Positions 33,476 to 42,575 of a stretch of DNA of 46,826 bases are shown in pieces. The number at the start of each line of letters is the position of its first letter. Positions within the stretch are counted from its first letter, which is position 1. The position numbers were made by a program, and so were the translations under genes. This DNA is from Phycisphaeraceae bacterium. GTDB taxonomy: Bacteria; Planctomycetota; Phycisphaerae; Phycisphaerales; Phycisphaeraceae. The stretch covers positions 1-46,826 of the forward strand of contig PAIY01000095.1 in assembly GCA_002704825.1 (NCBI GenBank). Reading direction: 5' to 3'. The notes below the pieces were generated by a model. It was not told the DNA's origin. It was given only the letters and a program-made list of their open reading frames with translations, and did no database searches.

Positions 33476-33874
33476 TTACTGGCTTAATTGCAGTTCGTTG
33501 GAAAAGGCTTCGGAGAAGTCGTAGACGTCGACGAAGTCTTCAAGTGTGTCTTCATCGGTCTTGCGCATGACACCGGCATCGACCATGGCAAAGACCAGCT
33601 TGCCAAAATCCTCGGTCGCGTAAATTTTGTACCGACGCAGGACAGCCCTTGCCATCAAGCCGTACTGGTTGATGGCAAACTCACGCAGACCTTCACAGAG
33701 TTGCTGGCCGGTGACGTGACGATTGGTTGACTCGTCTTCTGGGTCCAGGTCCTTGGGGACATCGCCGTGGATATGACGGACTGTGTAATCCAGTCCACGT
33801 TGGATGAAAATGAAGGCATCCACGGGGTATTGGGTCTGCTGGGCAATCTCAAAGATGGAAGGTTCTGCACTCAT
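33476..33874 (-). CDS. Minf_1886-family protein
   Basis: 132-residue soluble protein conserved in Planctomycetes and Verrucomicrobia (Minf_1886 / Plancto_Ver family). Recognisable by YPVDAFIFIQRGLDYTV, NRHVTGQQLCEGLREFAINQYG and MVDAGVMRKTDEDTLEDFVDV. Function not established. Its presence is the best taxonomic pointer in the window. It precedes the AI-2E-family gene by 67 bases on the same strand. Confidence 0.9.
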   Translation of the reverse strand: MSAEPSIFEIAQQTQYPVDAFIFIQRGLDYTVRHIHGDVPKDLDPEDESTNRHVTGQQLCEGLREFAINQYGLMARAVLRRYKIYATEDFGKLVFAMVDAGVMRKTDEDTLEDFVDVYDFSEAFSNELQLSQ

Positions 33875-33991
33875 GACTTATCCAGTCTGACAGGTGGGGC
33901 GGGGCTCGTCAATTGCTTGATCCACATGGTTATTATACCTACCCCGTCAATGGGATGCGAAGTTGCATTTTTTATGTCCGGCTGAATCCAA

Positions 33992-34020
33992 TTCACAGAC
34001 CGTGATTTAGCCGGTATGAT
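33992..34020 (+). promoter_or_regulatory. Promoter of the queuosine-precursor transporter gene
   Basis: TTCACA (33992-33997), 17-base spacer, TATGAT (34015-34020). The in-frame ATG at 34016 lies inside the -10 box and so cannot be the start. Confidence 0.6.
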
Positions 34021-34072
34021 CCAAGGAAACGTTTCAAGCACTACATCTGATTATTCTGGACCTGATACCCTC

Positions 34073-34906
34073 ATGCATGACCAATTCCCGGCAGAGCCAC
34101 ATATTATCGAACGTCGCGAACGTGTTTTCCTGATCCTTGCAGGCCTGTTCCTGGGGACCTTGGCCATACTCAATATTCTGGGGGTGAGTCGGTTCATCAA
34201 GCTTTATGAGATGGTCTTCGCGGAGGGGACACCGGATCAGTGGAGTTTGGTGTTTGCGGTGGCGGTGGGTGTCCTGCCGTACCCGGTGACCTTTCTGTGT
34301 ACGGACCTCATCAGTGAGTTCTATGGCAGACGCCGGGCCAACTGGGTGGTCTTCGTGGGCCTGATTCTGAATTTCTGGGTGGTCGGCATCTTGCTGGTCG
34401 GTGGCTGGATGCCCGGTTGGGAACAGTTCAACGAGCAGGGGGAGATGATCCGAGATGCAGCAGGGCGACTGCCTGTTTTCTTTGAAATCCGCAAACTCAC
34501 CCTTGCAGCGGTCGGTGCGTCCATGGTGGCTTATCTCACCGCCCAGTATGTGGACGTGTACCTGTATCACTTCTGGATGAAACTCACCAAGGGCAAGCAC
34601 CTTTGGATTCGCAACAACGGTTCAACATTGGTCAGTCAGTTGGTGGATACGACAGCTGTGATCCTGATCACGTACTTCACATTCAACGTGTTTGATCCGG
34701 ATAGCGGGGCAGGACTACCGATCAATCCTGATCAATCGGTGGTGTTTCAGTTGGTGGTGAGTTTCATTTTGGCCGGCTACGTTTTCAAAGCCGTATCAGC
34801 GTTATTGGACACGATCCCGATGTACATCGCTTCGTCCTTTTTGCGTGGGTATCTGCAGATGGATCCTGCCAGCGTATACGCCAAATCTGAGTCCCAGAAG
34901 CTGTGA
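34073..34906 (+). CDS. yhhQ: Queuosine precursor transporter (VUT / YhhQ family)
   Basis: 277-residue inner-membrane importer of queuine or preQ0/preQ1. Six or so hydrophobic helices; signatures are LPYPVTFLCTDLISEFYGRRRA, the VDVYLYHFWMKLTKGKHLW stretch and RNNGSTLVSQLVDT, which define the family. The start at 34073 lies downstream of the promoter at 33992; the 57 bases before it carry only weak ribosome-site matches. Supplies the hypermodified base of tRNA position 34. Confidence 0.9.
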   Translation: MHDQFPAEPHIIERRERVFLILAGLFLGTLAILNILGVSRFIKLYEMVFAEGTPDQWSLVFAVAVGVLPYPVTFLCTDLISEFYGRRRANWVVFVGLILNFWVVGILLVGGWMPGWEQFNEQGEMIRDAAGRLPVFFEIRKLTLAAVGASMVAYLTAQYVDVYLYHFWMKLTKGKHLWIRNNGSTLVSQLVDTTAVILITYFTFNVFDPDSGAGLPINPDQSVVFQLVVSFILAGYVFKAVSALLDTIPMYIASSFLRGYLQMDPASVYAKSESQKL

Positions 34907-35060
34907 TGATGATTGTGATTTAAAGGGGCAGATCGTTTATGCCGGTGAATGTATCGGACGTGGAGTGATTTTTTCCACTTTTTGATTCAGTCCGTATATG
35001 ACTTTGGTCGATATCAGAATTTGGGTATTGCAGGGGTCTGGGCCATAGTGAAAGGCCCAA

Positions 35061-36014
35061 ATGTCACAAGCTCTGAATCAACAGGGGATTCTCCTCGAGT
35101 CCGGAACCAATGAGATGGAGTTGCTGGAGTTCTATCTTCAGGGACAGCGCTTTGGTGTCAACGTTGCCAAGATTCGGCAACTGATGCCTTATCATCATGG
35201 TCAGGTGACCCTGATGGTCGGTGCGCACGAATATGTTCTGGGGACACTGCTCTGGCAGGGACACTCCATTCCACTGATTGATTTGAATCTGGCATTGGGT
35301 AATGATCCAACAGTCAATGATGAATCTGCTACGCGCATCGTTCTCGTGACCGAGTTCAACGGGGCCGTCAACGGCTTTCTTGTTGATGGCGTCAACCGTA
35401 TTCACCGTGTGAGTTGGGATCAGATGCAGCCTGCTGGCAGTTTCATTGGCCAGTTCCAGGCACCGATCAACTCCACGGTCACCATCGAGGAACATGACAT
35501 TCTGCTGGTGGATCTTGAACATGTCACCAGCGAAATCACGCCGACCGTCAAACCTGCTGAGATCCAGGAAGACCATCGCAATATCAACATCCTTCGCAAG
35601 AAGCCTGAAGAAATGCACTTGCTTCTGGCAGAAGACTCCGTCACCGTGCAGGCCGTGGTATTGGACACACTCGGTTCGGCCGGCTTTACGCAGGTCTCCT
35701 CCTGTGACAACGGTGGCAGCGCCTTTGCCCGAATTCAGGCTATCAAACAGATGGCAACCGAACAGAATCGTCCGGTTTCTGACTTTCTGGATTTGATTAT
35801 TACGGATATTGAAATGCCACAGATGGATGGTTTGACATTATGCAAACGTATCAAGTCTGAATTGGGCATTGACGTGCCGGTGATCATTTTCTCGTCACTG
35901 GTTAATGAAGCCATGGCTGCCAAATGTAAATCGGTTAAAGCCGACGCCAATGTCTCCAAGGCCGACACGATCGGATTGATCCAGACCGTCGACAGTCTGC
36001 TCAAAGCCGCATAA
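35061..36014 (+). CDS. cheV: CheV chemotaxis coupling protein (CheW-REC)
   Basis: 317-residue adaptor with a CheW-like domain at residues ~17-160 (LEFYLQGQRFGVNVAKIRQLM, GTLLWQGHSIPLIDLN) and a receiver domain at ~190-315. The receiver shows LLAEDS, the phospho-acceptor Asp in LIITDIEMPQMDGL, the Ser of IIFSSL and the Lys of VSKAD. It links chemoreceptors to the CheA kinase and can be phosphorylated. GAAAGG lies six bases before the ATG. No other che genes are in the window; a terminator follows. Confidence 0.93.
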   Translation: MSQALNQQGILLESGTNEMELLEFYLQGQRFGVNVAKIRQLMPYHHGQVTLMVGAHEYVLGTLLWQGHSIPLIDLNLALGNDPTVNDESATRIVLVTEFNGAVNGFLVDGVNRIHRVSWDQMQPAGSFIGQFQAPINSTVTIEEHDILLVDLEHVTSEITPTVKPAEIQEDHRNINILRKKPEEMHLLLAEDSVTVQAVVLDTLGSAGFTQVSSCDNGGSAFARIQAIKQMATEQNRPVSDFLDLIITDIEMPQMDGLTLCKRIKSELGIDVPVIIFSSLVNEAMAAKCKSVKADANVSKADTIGLIQTVDSLLKAA

Positions 36015-36044
36015 CAAATTGCCGTCGAATATTCTCCTACCAAA

Positions 36045-36074
36045 AACGGGAAGCCCTTGAGCTTCCCGTTTTTT
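36045..36074 (+). terminator. Terminator after cheV
   Basis: Stem AACGGGAAGC / GCTTCCCGTT with a 6-base loop and T6. Confidence 0.92.
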
Positions 36075-36133
36075 ATTGGATGGCTGGATGTATTCTTTGC
36101 CTTAATGTTGCAAAGTTGTGGCTTTGAAAATTC

Positions 36134-37255
36134 TTACTTCTTTTTTGCTTCCGACTCGGCAATGAGCTTGGCGAGCAGGTTTTCGTATGCATCGTGATCC
36201 ATTGGCAGGCTCACGGTTTTGCCTTCGATGCCCGCCATGATCATGGCGTTGGCGATCTCCACGGAGGCAATGCCTTGGGTTGCCGGGGCGATGAGTTCTT
36301 CCTTGCCCAGGATGGTATTGACGAAGTTCTGATGAATGGTGGTATGCTTGGCTTCACCACCTGCTGTGACCACGCTTTTAATCGTGTCGAGTTTGGGCCA
36401 GGCTTCCTTGTTCTCGTAGGTGAAGGTGCGGATGGACTTGCCGAAATCGTCCCACACGAATTGATCACCGGGTTCCGCTGAGGTGGTGATACGCCCCTTG
36501 TCACCGACGATTTCAGTTGCATCGGTGCCTGGGACTTCGGAGGTTGATGCGATGAACACACCCACGCCACCGTTGGGGTATGTCAGCGTTGCAATGACTT
36601 CGTCTTCGACTTCAATATCGTGATGCTTACCCAGTGACAGGTTGGCTGAGACAGTTGAAGGCGAGCCCAGCAGCCAGTACATCAGGTCGATGTTGTGCGG
36701 GCATTGGTTGAGCAGCACGCCACCGCCTTCGCCTTTCCACGTCGCACGCCAGCCGCCTGAGGCATAGTAGGCCTGTGGGCGGTACCACTTGGTGGCCGTC
36801 CACTGGAAGCGACGAATCTCGCCCAGCAGACCCGCATCAATGATCTGCTTGATCTTGGCCCACTTGGGATTGGTGCGCATCTGGAACATGGCAGAGAACA
36901 CCAACTCCGGGTGCCTGGCGGCGACTTCATTCATTTTCTGCGCAGCCTTGGTGGTCACCGCCACCGGTTTTTCGACCAGCACATGCATGCCGTTTTCCAG
37001 GCCCAGGATCGCCAGGTCCGGGTGGAAGTAGTGAGGTGTTGCAATGAGAATCGCATCGCATTCCCCGCTTTTGACCAGTTCGTCCGCCGTCTTGAAGACT
37101 TTGACATCCGGATGGTCTTTGAGGACCTGATCGATGTTGTCCTGCACCTGATCGGCGATGGCGGTGAATTTGAGATCCTTCACTTCCTTGAACATGTTGA
37201 TGTGATTACGACCCATGCCACCGACACCGATGACCCCATATCTAACTTCGTTCAT
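36134..37255 (-). CDS. Gfo/Idh/MocA-family oxidoreductase
   Basis: 373-residue NAD(P)-dependent oxidoreductase: Rossmann GVIGVGGMGRNHINM at the N-terminus, EKPVAV with the conserved Lys near residue 96, then KWYRPQAYYASGGWRATWKGEGGGVLLNQCPHNIDL (substrate-domain landmark: GGGVLLNQCPHNIDL). Start at 37255 has AAGGA eight bases upstream; ATG 37279 was not used. Stands alone between terminator and FIST gene. Sugar or inositol-type substrate is likely but unknown. Confidence 0.93.
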   Translation of the reverse strand: MNEVRYGVIGVGGMGRNHINMFKEVKDLKFTAIADQVQDNIDQVLKDHPDVKVFKTADELVKSGECDAILIATPHYFHPDLAILGLENGMHVLVEKPVAVTTKAAQKMNEVAARHPELVFSAMFQMRTNPKWAKIKQIIDAGLLGEIRRFQWTATKWYRPQAYYASGGWRATWKGEGGGVLLNQCPHNIDLMYWLLGSPSTVSANLSLGKHHDIEVEDEVIATLTYPNGGVGVFIASTSEVPGTDATEIVGDKGRITTSAEPGDQFVWDDFGKSIRTFTYENKEAWPKLDTIKSVVTAGGEAKHTTIHQNFVNTILGKEELIAPATQGIASVEIANAMIMAGIEGKTVSLPMDHDAYENLLAKLIAESEAKKK

Positions 37256-37509
37256 TGCCGGATTCCTTCTTGTTTTCAATCCATTCTTGAGGAGTTGATT
37301 TTTTCGTGCCCAATTCAGGCCCGGTTGACAGTCTAGTGAGGGGGCAACGGAGATTCAATGCGTTGGATGGTCTATTTGTCTAGTTCGTTTCGGTACGACT
37401 TGGATAAAAATGGACTCATGTCTCAAGGTTGGTGTGGACGGTCCCAATCACACAGATGACGGGGTTATTAAGGGATTGATGAAAAATAGCGGCTTTATGT
37501 CGAAGTTAC

Positions 37510-37538
37510 TTGAGTTTAAATCAACGATTCGCTATAGT
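37510..37538 (+). promoter_or_regulatory. Promoter upstream of the FIST gene
   Basis: TTGAGT (37510-37515), 17-base spacer, TATAGT (37533-37538). Transcription would begin near 37545, leaving a leader of about 130 bases. Confidence 0.65.
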
Positions 37539-37569
37539 GTTGGTACTTAAATTTGCTCTCTCTTCCCAC

Positions 37570-37606
37570 CAGCACCGTTGCAGCTTTGCGCGGTGCTGTT
37601 ATTTTA
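37570..37606 (+). terminator. Terminator-like hairpin in the leader of the FIST gene
   Basis: CAGCACCG / CGGTGCTG stem with a 13-base loop followed by TTATTTTATA, lying 25 bases downstream of the predicted transcription start and 70 bases before the ATG. It could end a ~60-base small RNA or act as an attenuator. The rest of 37256-37509 shows nothing recognisable. Confidence 0.6.
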
Positions 37607-37675
37607 TACACACTGTATTTCTAAATACTGTGTTTTTCTCACATTACGCTAACAATTTGACACGCGGGAACCTCT

Positions 37676-38887
37676 ATGCCCCAATCTACTGCTTCCATGG
37701 CGTTTTACTCTGCGGCCACTGACTTTGAAGATCCGACCCGGGCGATTGACCACATTCTCGGTCGATTGGAGTCCCGCGTGGATCGGCCGTTTGATTTGGT
37801 TGTGATGTTTGTCACCACCGAGATGGTCAAACACTTTCAAGCCATGGCCAGGCGATTGAAGCAGGCACTCAAACCCCGTGTGATGATCGGTAGCGCAGGC
37901 GTCGCTGTCATGGGCGTCCAAAGTGACATTCAGGGTAAAGCCGGTGTCAGCGTGTTGGCAGCGGCACTCCCTGGCGTTCAGATCAAGCCCGTGCGCTTTC
38001 ACCCCGGTGAATGGGGGCAGGTCCTCAACGACACCGAGTTTCTCACCCAGCAGATCATCACCGATCCCTTGAACGATCCCAAAGCCATGATCCTGTTGGC
38101 CGACCCCTTCAGCACGCCGATGATCAGCTTCCTGCCTACACTCAAACTCGTCGCGCCTCAGATGAAAGTGATCGGTGGTATGGCAAGCAGTGGTGACTCG
38201 CCGGGCAACAATCGTTTCGTGCTCAATGATCAATATTGGTTTGACGGCGCGGTTGGGATCACTCTCACCGGTAATCTTGATGTCAGTTGCACACTCAGCC
38301 AGGGCGCGCGTCCCATCGGTCAACCCATGATCGTCACCAAAGCCGACAAGCACGTCATCCATGAACTGCGTGGCAAGCCTGCCATCAAAGTCCTCAACGA
38401 AATCATCGAGACACTGGGGCCACTGGAACGCAACCTCGTCAAGTCCAACGGTGTCCTCGTCGGGCGTGTGATCAACGAATACAAATCGCACTTTGGGCGG
38501 GGTGATTTTCTCGTCCGTAATGTCGTTGGCTACGACGATGAATCCGGTGTCATAGCGATTAACGATTCACGACTGCGTGTCGGCCAGACCGTACAATTTC
38601 ACGTGCAGGATCGTGACACTGCTGTGGAAGACTTCTCCATGCTCCTTGAAGTTGAACGACTCAAAGAGGGCGGCCGCGGTACGCTGATCTTCCCATCCAA
38701 CACCCGCAGTGAAAAATTCTTTGGGCTTAAACACACCGATGCGCATCAGGTCTATGACGCACTGGGGGATATCCCGTTAGCAGGTTTCGCAACTGCAGGT
38801 GAGATCGGCCCGGTCGGTGATCAAAACTTTATGCACAGTCACACCGTGAGCATGGTGACGTTTCGACCTGTGCAAACGCAAGCGTGA
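37676..38887 (+). CDS. FIST N- and C-domain sensory protein
   Basis: 403-residue cytoplasmic protein. N-terminal FIST domain (~25-215) with FDLVVMFVTTEMV, RVMIGSAGVAVMG and MKVIGGMASSGDSPGNN; C-terminal FIST_C domain (~220-400) ending IFPSNTRSEKFFG and GFATAGEIGPVGDQNFMHSHT. The family is thought to bind small ligands such as amino acids as a sensor input. Start follows GGGAACCTCT. The neighbourhood has only cheV among signalling genes. Its leader contains a terminator-like hairpin. Confidence 0.9.
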   Translation: MPQSTASMAFYSAATDFEDPTRAIDHILGRLESRVDRPFDLVVMFVTTEMVKHFQAMARRLKQALKPRVMIGSAGVAVMGVQSDIQGKAGVSVLAAALPGVQIKPVRFHPGEWGQVLNDTEFLTQQIITDPLNDPKAMILLADPFSTPMISFLPTLKLVAPQMKVIGGMASSGDSPGNNRFVLNDQYWFDGAVGITLTGNLDVSCTLSQGARPIGQPMIVTKADKHVIHELRGKPAIKVLNEIIETLGPLERNLVKSNGVLVGRVINEYKSHFGRGDFLVRNVVGYDDESGVIAINDSRLRVGQTVQFHVQDRDTAVEDFSMLLEVERLKEGGRGTLIFPSNTRSEKFFGLKHTDAHQVYDALGDIPLAGFATAGEIGPVGDQNFMHSHTVSMVTFRPVQTQA

Positions 38888-38937
38888 TGTTTCATCGCAT
38901 TTAAGTTGATTATTCGAGACTCGGAATATCCATATTT

Positions 38938-39020
38938 GTCATTCCCGCGCAGACGGGAATCCAGTGGCATTCTGTTGACGCTTGCACGTACCACTGGACT
39001 CCCGCCTGCGCGGGAGTGAC
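38938..39020. repeat. 83-bp palindromic repeat, copy 2
   Basis: GTCATTCCCGCGCAGACGGG at the left and GCGGGAGTGAC at the right, in the gap between the FIST gene and the leftward methyltransferase. Exactly as long as copy 1 but in the opposite orientation. Confidence 0.85.
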
Positions 39021-39053
39021 GGTACATAGAGATGCCTTGAATATCGCGGAGAA

Positions 39054-40220
39054 TCACGCCAATCGCTTACACACGATCGCGCGCGAGTGATCGCCGAATC
39101 GCAGGACGAACACCGTCAGCAGCTCATCTCCCTTGCCACGCAGTTGTTTTTGCAGGACATCAGGGTTCACGAGTCTGCCGCGTGTTTTGACTTCGACAAT
39201 GCCTGCGTTGTGTTTGCGTAACGCAGCTTTGACCTGCTTGATTTGCCAGGGCATTTCATCGAGGACTTGGAACGAAGTCACCCACGGACTGTCAATTAAT
39301 GCTTCACTTGTCAGTAAACCTGCTTGCGGGTGAACGCATGCGATATCAAGTTGGCGGCATAAACTTGCCATCAATCCCAAACGTTCAACCGAGGCATCAA
39401 ACGTCATCACGAACTTGCTGATCTCATCTTCCGGCGGGCTGTCCCAGACATCATCGGCATCCGCTGCAATGCTCAGACCCTCGGGTAGCAATGTTGCACG
39501 TCGGGCACATTGCGCCAACTCACCCGTCCACAACACAGCTTGAACCAACTGCCCATGCTCGGAGATGATTTCGATCTCACCTGCTGGTAAGTCATCCAGC
39601 TCAACGCCTGGCCCGAGTTTGAAACAGGCCGTTGGCTGCTGCTGTAGCAGTGACATCATCACATCCATTCCCGGTTGGTAGTCTTCCAGGCGATGCGTCC
39701 GACCGCGTTGGTTTCGCCTGGCTGGATCAATGTGAAACACGGTGTGTGCATCAAGCTTAAGTTGGGCAACATCACCAACACGTGTGGGGCAATCTGCATT
39801 GTGAGACGTCATCCATGCGCGGATTGGATCCATGTCCATCCCGGTGACAGCAATGCCAGCACGCGAAAGACCGATGGCATCTCCACCGATCCCGCAGCAA
39901 AGATCCATCACCGGTTTCCCCAGTTGGCTAAAGCGTTTGGCTTTGTGTTCAGACACCAACAGACTCGTCGCCTGTTCGACGCCTGCACTATCTGCCATCA
40001 TTCGGCTAACCATGTCGACCGGCCATTTTTTTGCAGCCTTGTGACGTGCTTTGATCAAGTCCAACGCAAGGTGAACCAGTTGGGCATCGTGATCTTGACG
40101 CAGGCGACTGACCGCTGCGACATCGGCTGGATTAATCGACATCGCTGCATGTATCAGCGAATCGCATTGGCCGTCAGCCAGTTGCGTCCAAAGCGGTAAT
40201 AAGTCCTTCGAATCAGGCAT
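39054..40220 (-). CDS. SAM-dependent methyltransferase with THUMP-like C-terminus
   Basis: 388-residue class I methyltransferase. The SAM motif is VMDLCCGIGGDAIGLSRAG near residue 105 and IDPARRN acts as the catalytic/IDPAR box near 168; the C-terminal domain resembles THUMP-like regions (VLDEMPWQIKQVKAALRKHNAG, VFVLRFGD). Probably methylates RNA. Its start overlaps the stop of the MFS gene upstream on this strand by eight bases, so the two are co-translated. Confidence 0.85.
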   Translation of the reverse strand: MPDSKDLLPLWTQLADGQCDSLIHAAMSINPADVAAVSRLRQDHDAQLVHLALDLIKARHKAAKKWPVDMVSRMMADSAGVEQATSLLVSEHKAKRFSQLGKPVMDLCCGIGGDAIGLSRAGIAVTGMDMDPIRAWMTSHNADCPTRVGDVAQLKLDAHTVFHIDPARRNQRGRTHRLEDYQPGMDVMMSLLQQQPTACFKLGPGVELDDLPAGEIEIISEHGQLVQAVLWTGELAQCARRATLLPEGLSIAADADDVWDSPPEDEISKFVMTFDASVERLGLMASLCRQLDIACVHPQAGLLTSEALIDSPWVTSFQVLDEMPWQIKQVKAALRKHNAGIVEVKTRGRLVNPDVLQKQLRGKGDELLTVFVLRFGDHSRAIVCKRLA

Positions 40221-41454
40221 CGCTGGATGATACCGGCTTGCGGATGAACATGCAGAGAATCAGGCCGCCGATGTTGAAAACACCCATGATCAGCAGGGAA
40301 GTTGCAGCGGTGGAATGGTCTGCGATGATGCCTGAAATCCACAGTGATTGGCTACCCAGTGACCAGGCAAGGCCCATGAGAATCCCGCTTGCCAGTGAAG
40401 CTTTACCGGGAAGTAATTCCTGTCCCAACGCAACGCCCAAGGGGTTCATCGTCCCCATGAGTCCGCCGGTGATCAATAGCAGAATCGCAAACGTCGGCAG
40501 CGGCAGATTGGGAATGAGAATCATCATGTAATAAAACACAATGGCCAGGACAATCGTCACCGCCAGGAGCTTGCGACGCCCCCAGCGATCCGCCAAATGC
40601 CCCGCAGGAACCATAAGCAAAATCGAGCCCCCCACGGCAAAGGCAAAGCCGCCACCGTTGACAAACCATTCCGGATACCCCTTGGCTTCAAGCAACTCAG
40701 GCAGGAGGAAATACATCGCCATGTTCACGCCCGAAGCAAACACCAATAGCCCATACAACGGCAGCAGATGCTCTCGGAGCATCGACACCGCATCCTTGAA
40801 GTGAACACCATTGGACTGTTTGGCAGACTTCTGTTCCAACGGCTTACACCACAGCCACACCAGCAGCATCAGGGGTAAGGCAGCAACGAGAATCCAGGGC
40901 GTATTGCCATCAAAATTTTTGTAGACATAACTGAAGATGGTTTGGCTTGAGGCGAAACCCATCATGCCGATGCCGATGAAAATTGACACCAGTAACGAAC
41001 GCTTATGCGCAATCGCATCACCAGCCAAACCCGCAGCAGGGGGATGAAACATCGCCTGCCCCAATCGCGTGGTAAAGAGCAATGCGAACATGATCAGGTA
41101 GGCACCGATCATTCCGAACACTTCTTTGTTGACGCCGACGGGGCCCAGCAGCATGCCTGCGGAAGTCAGCAGGAGGCCCAGCAGGATGTAATGACGCCGC
41201 TTGCCCCCTGTGTCCGCCCAGATGCCGAACATGGGTTGTAACGCCATCGTCGTCGTCGCAGCGATCGTGGAGATCAGTCCGGCATAGCCCAGATCAAGCT
41301 CCGCCATTTTCTTGAACACCGGCCACATCCCACCCAGACAGTCGACCATGGCATGGGCAAGGAGCAACGCCATGAATGTCCGTAATGCCCCGGGCTTGAA
41401 TGCCGGCTCATCAATGGAAGTCGCAGGTACAGATTGGACTTGGGCTGTGGTCAT
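40213..41454 (-). CDS. MFS transporter, fosmidomycin-resistance-like
   Basis: 413-residue membrane transporter with 12 helices of the major facilitator superfamily. N-terminal LLLAHAMVDCLGGMWPVF, the loop WADTGGKRRHYILLG as MFS motif A, and LFTTRLGQAMFHPPAAGLAG point to the Fsr/fosmidomycin-resistance-like group. ATG 41454 is favoured over 41463. Probably a drug or metabolite exporter. Divergent from the isomerase gene at 41668. Confidence 0.88.
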   Translation of the reverse strand: MTTAQVQSVPATSIDEPAFKPGALRTFMALLLAHAMVDCLGGMWPVFKKMAELDLGYAGLISTIAATTTMALQPMFGIWADTGGKRRHYILLGLLLTSAGMLLGPVGVNKEVFGMIGAYLIMFALLFTTRLGQAMFHPPAAGLAGDAIAHKRSLLVSIFIGIGMMGFASSQTIFSYVYKNFDGNTPWILVAALPLMLLVWLWCKPLEQKSAKQSNGVHFKDAVSMLREHLLPLYGLLVFASGVNMAMYFLLPELLEAKGYPEWFVNGGGFAFAVGGSILLMVPAGHLADRWGRRKLLAVTIVLAIVFYYMMILIPNLPLPTFAILLLITGGLMGTMNPLGVALGQELLPGKASLASGILMGLAWSLGSQSLWISGIIADHSTAATSLLIMGVFNIGGLILCMFIRKPVSSSDA

Positions 41455-41588
41455 AAGGCACACACTCTAACAACTCGCTGTCGCCAGACAATGCAACTTA
41501 CACGGACGCAGCATCGGTCAACAGACTTTTAAACAATATGTTTATCACTTGTCAGTTCACTTTTTTGTTCCAATTCTTAAAAAATTCA

Positions 41589-41616
41589 TTGAATTAACAA
41601 AAAGGTTGCCTAGAAT
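41589..41616 (+). promoter_or_regulatory. Promoter of the isomerase-oxidoreductase operon
   Basis: TTGAAT (41589-41594), 16-base spacer, TAGAAT (41611-41616) in an AT-rich stretch; the ATG at 41668 has GGAG upstream. Confidence 0.6.
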
Positions 41617-41667
41617 AGCACCCATACCATTTTTAAGACTTTTTTCAGGAAATTGACGGAGTTAGAC

Positions 41668-42519
41668 ATGATCAAGTCCATCAGCTATTGGGCATTGGAG
41701 CACGGCCTGGCCGGGACGCACCCAATCGACAAAGCATTGCAAGAGGCTGCAGAAGCGGGGTTTGAAGCCATCGAGTTGGCTGTGGGAACCGAAGGGGCGT
41801 TTCACGTAGAAATGTCCGACAGCGAATTGTCCACGATTGCCAAGACCATCGAAGCGGCATCGATCCGTGTCCCCACGGTGGCTGCCGGCTTGAGTTGGGG
41901 CTGCAATCCCGTCAGTGATGATGCCGACGTCCGCGCCAGGTCTCTGGACATCCATGCCAAGGCGTTACGCTGCACCGCTGCAGTTGGTGCCAAGGCGATG
42001 CTCATGGTCCCCGGTTTTGTCGGTGGTCCATTAAGCGGTGGGGCACTGGTGCGTTATGACCATGCCATGGATCGCATCAAGGAAGCCGTCGATACGCTGT
42101 TACCTGTCGCTGAGGAAGTTGGCGTGGACCTGTGTCTGGAGAACGTCTGGAACGGCATGTTCTATTCGCCGTTGGAGTTTGCCAGTTTCATTGATTCATT
42201 CACGTCCAACCGGTTAGGTGTCTACTTCGACGTTGGCAATGTGCTCGGTTACCACCAGCATCCGCCTTACTGGATCGAACTATTAGGTAAGCGCATCAAG
42301 CGTGTTCACATCAAAGACTTCACCGAAAACTTCGGCTTTGTCGGTGGCTACATGTTCTGCCCATTGGGTGCAGGTCAGGTACCCTGGAAAGACTCCATGC
42401 AAGCGCTCAAAGCCATCGGCTACGATCAGACCATCGTCGCGGAAATGCTCCCCTGGGATCCGGGCCAACTGCAACGCACCAGCCTGGAAATGGATCGTAT
42501 TTTTGCCTTGGCAAAATAA
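41668..42519 (+). CDS. Sugar phosphate isomerase/epimerase (xylose-isomerase-like TIM barrel)
   Basis: 283-residue TIM barrel of the AP-endonuclease-2/IolE-like family. The metal ligands appear as Glu in VDLCLENVW, Asp in GVYFDVGN, His in KRVHIKDF and Glu in IVAEMLPW. GGAG precedes the ATG at 41668. With the oxidoreductase 56 bases downstream it probably forms a two-step pathway for a sugar or inositol derivative. Confidence 0.92.
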   Translation: MIKSISYWALEHGLAGTHPIDKALQEAAEAGFEAIELAVGTEGAFHVEMSDSELSTIAKTIEAASIRVPTVAAGLSWGCNPVSDDADVRARSLDIHAKALRCTAAVGAKAMLMVPGFVGGPLSGGALVRYDHAMDRIKEAVDTLLPVAEEVGVDLCLENVWNGMFYSPLEFASFIDSFTSNRLGVYFDVGNVLGYHQHPPYWIELLGKRIKRVHIKDFTENFGFVGGYMFCPLGAGQVPWKDSMQALKAIGYDQTIVAEMLPWDPGQLQRTSLEMDRIFALAK

Positions 42520-42575
42520 CACTGTAAAACACGTATCAAATCTAAAATTCAAACATAACCAAGGAGTTGGATAAC

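Noticed and set aside
37649..38491. 280-codon minus-strand frame inside the FIST gene
   Set aside because: Antisense shadow without any recognisable domain.
12906..39020. The spaced palindromic copies as a CRISPR or phage attachment pair
   Set aside because: Copies are 26 kb apart, in opposite orientation, with no integrase or cas gene between them, and the intervening genes are ordinary chromosomal ones.
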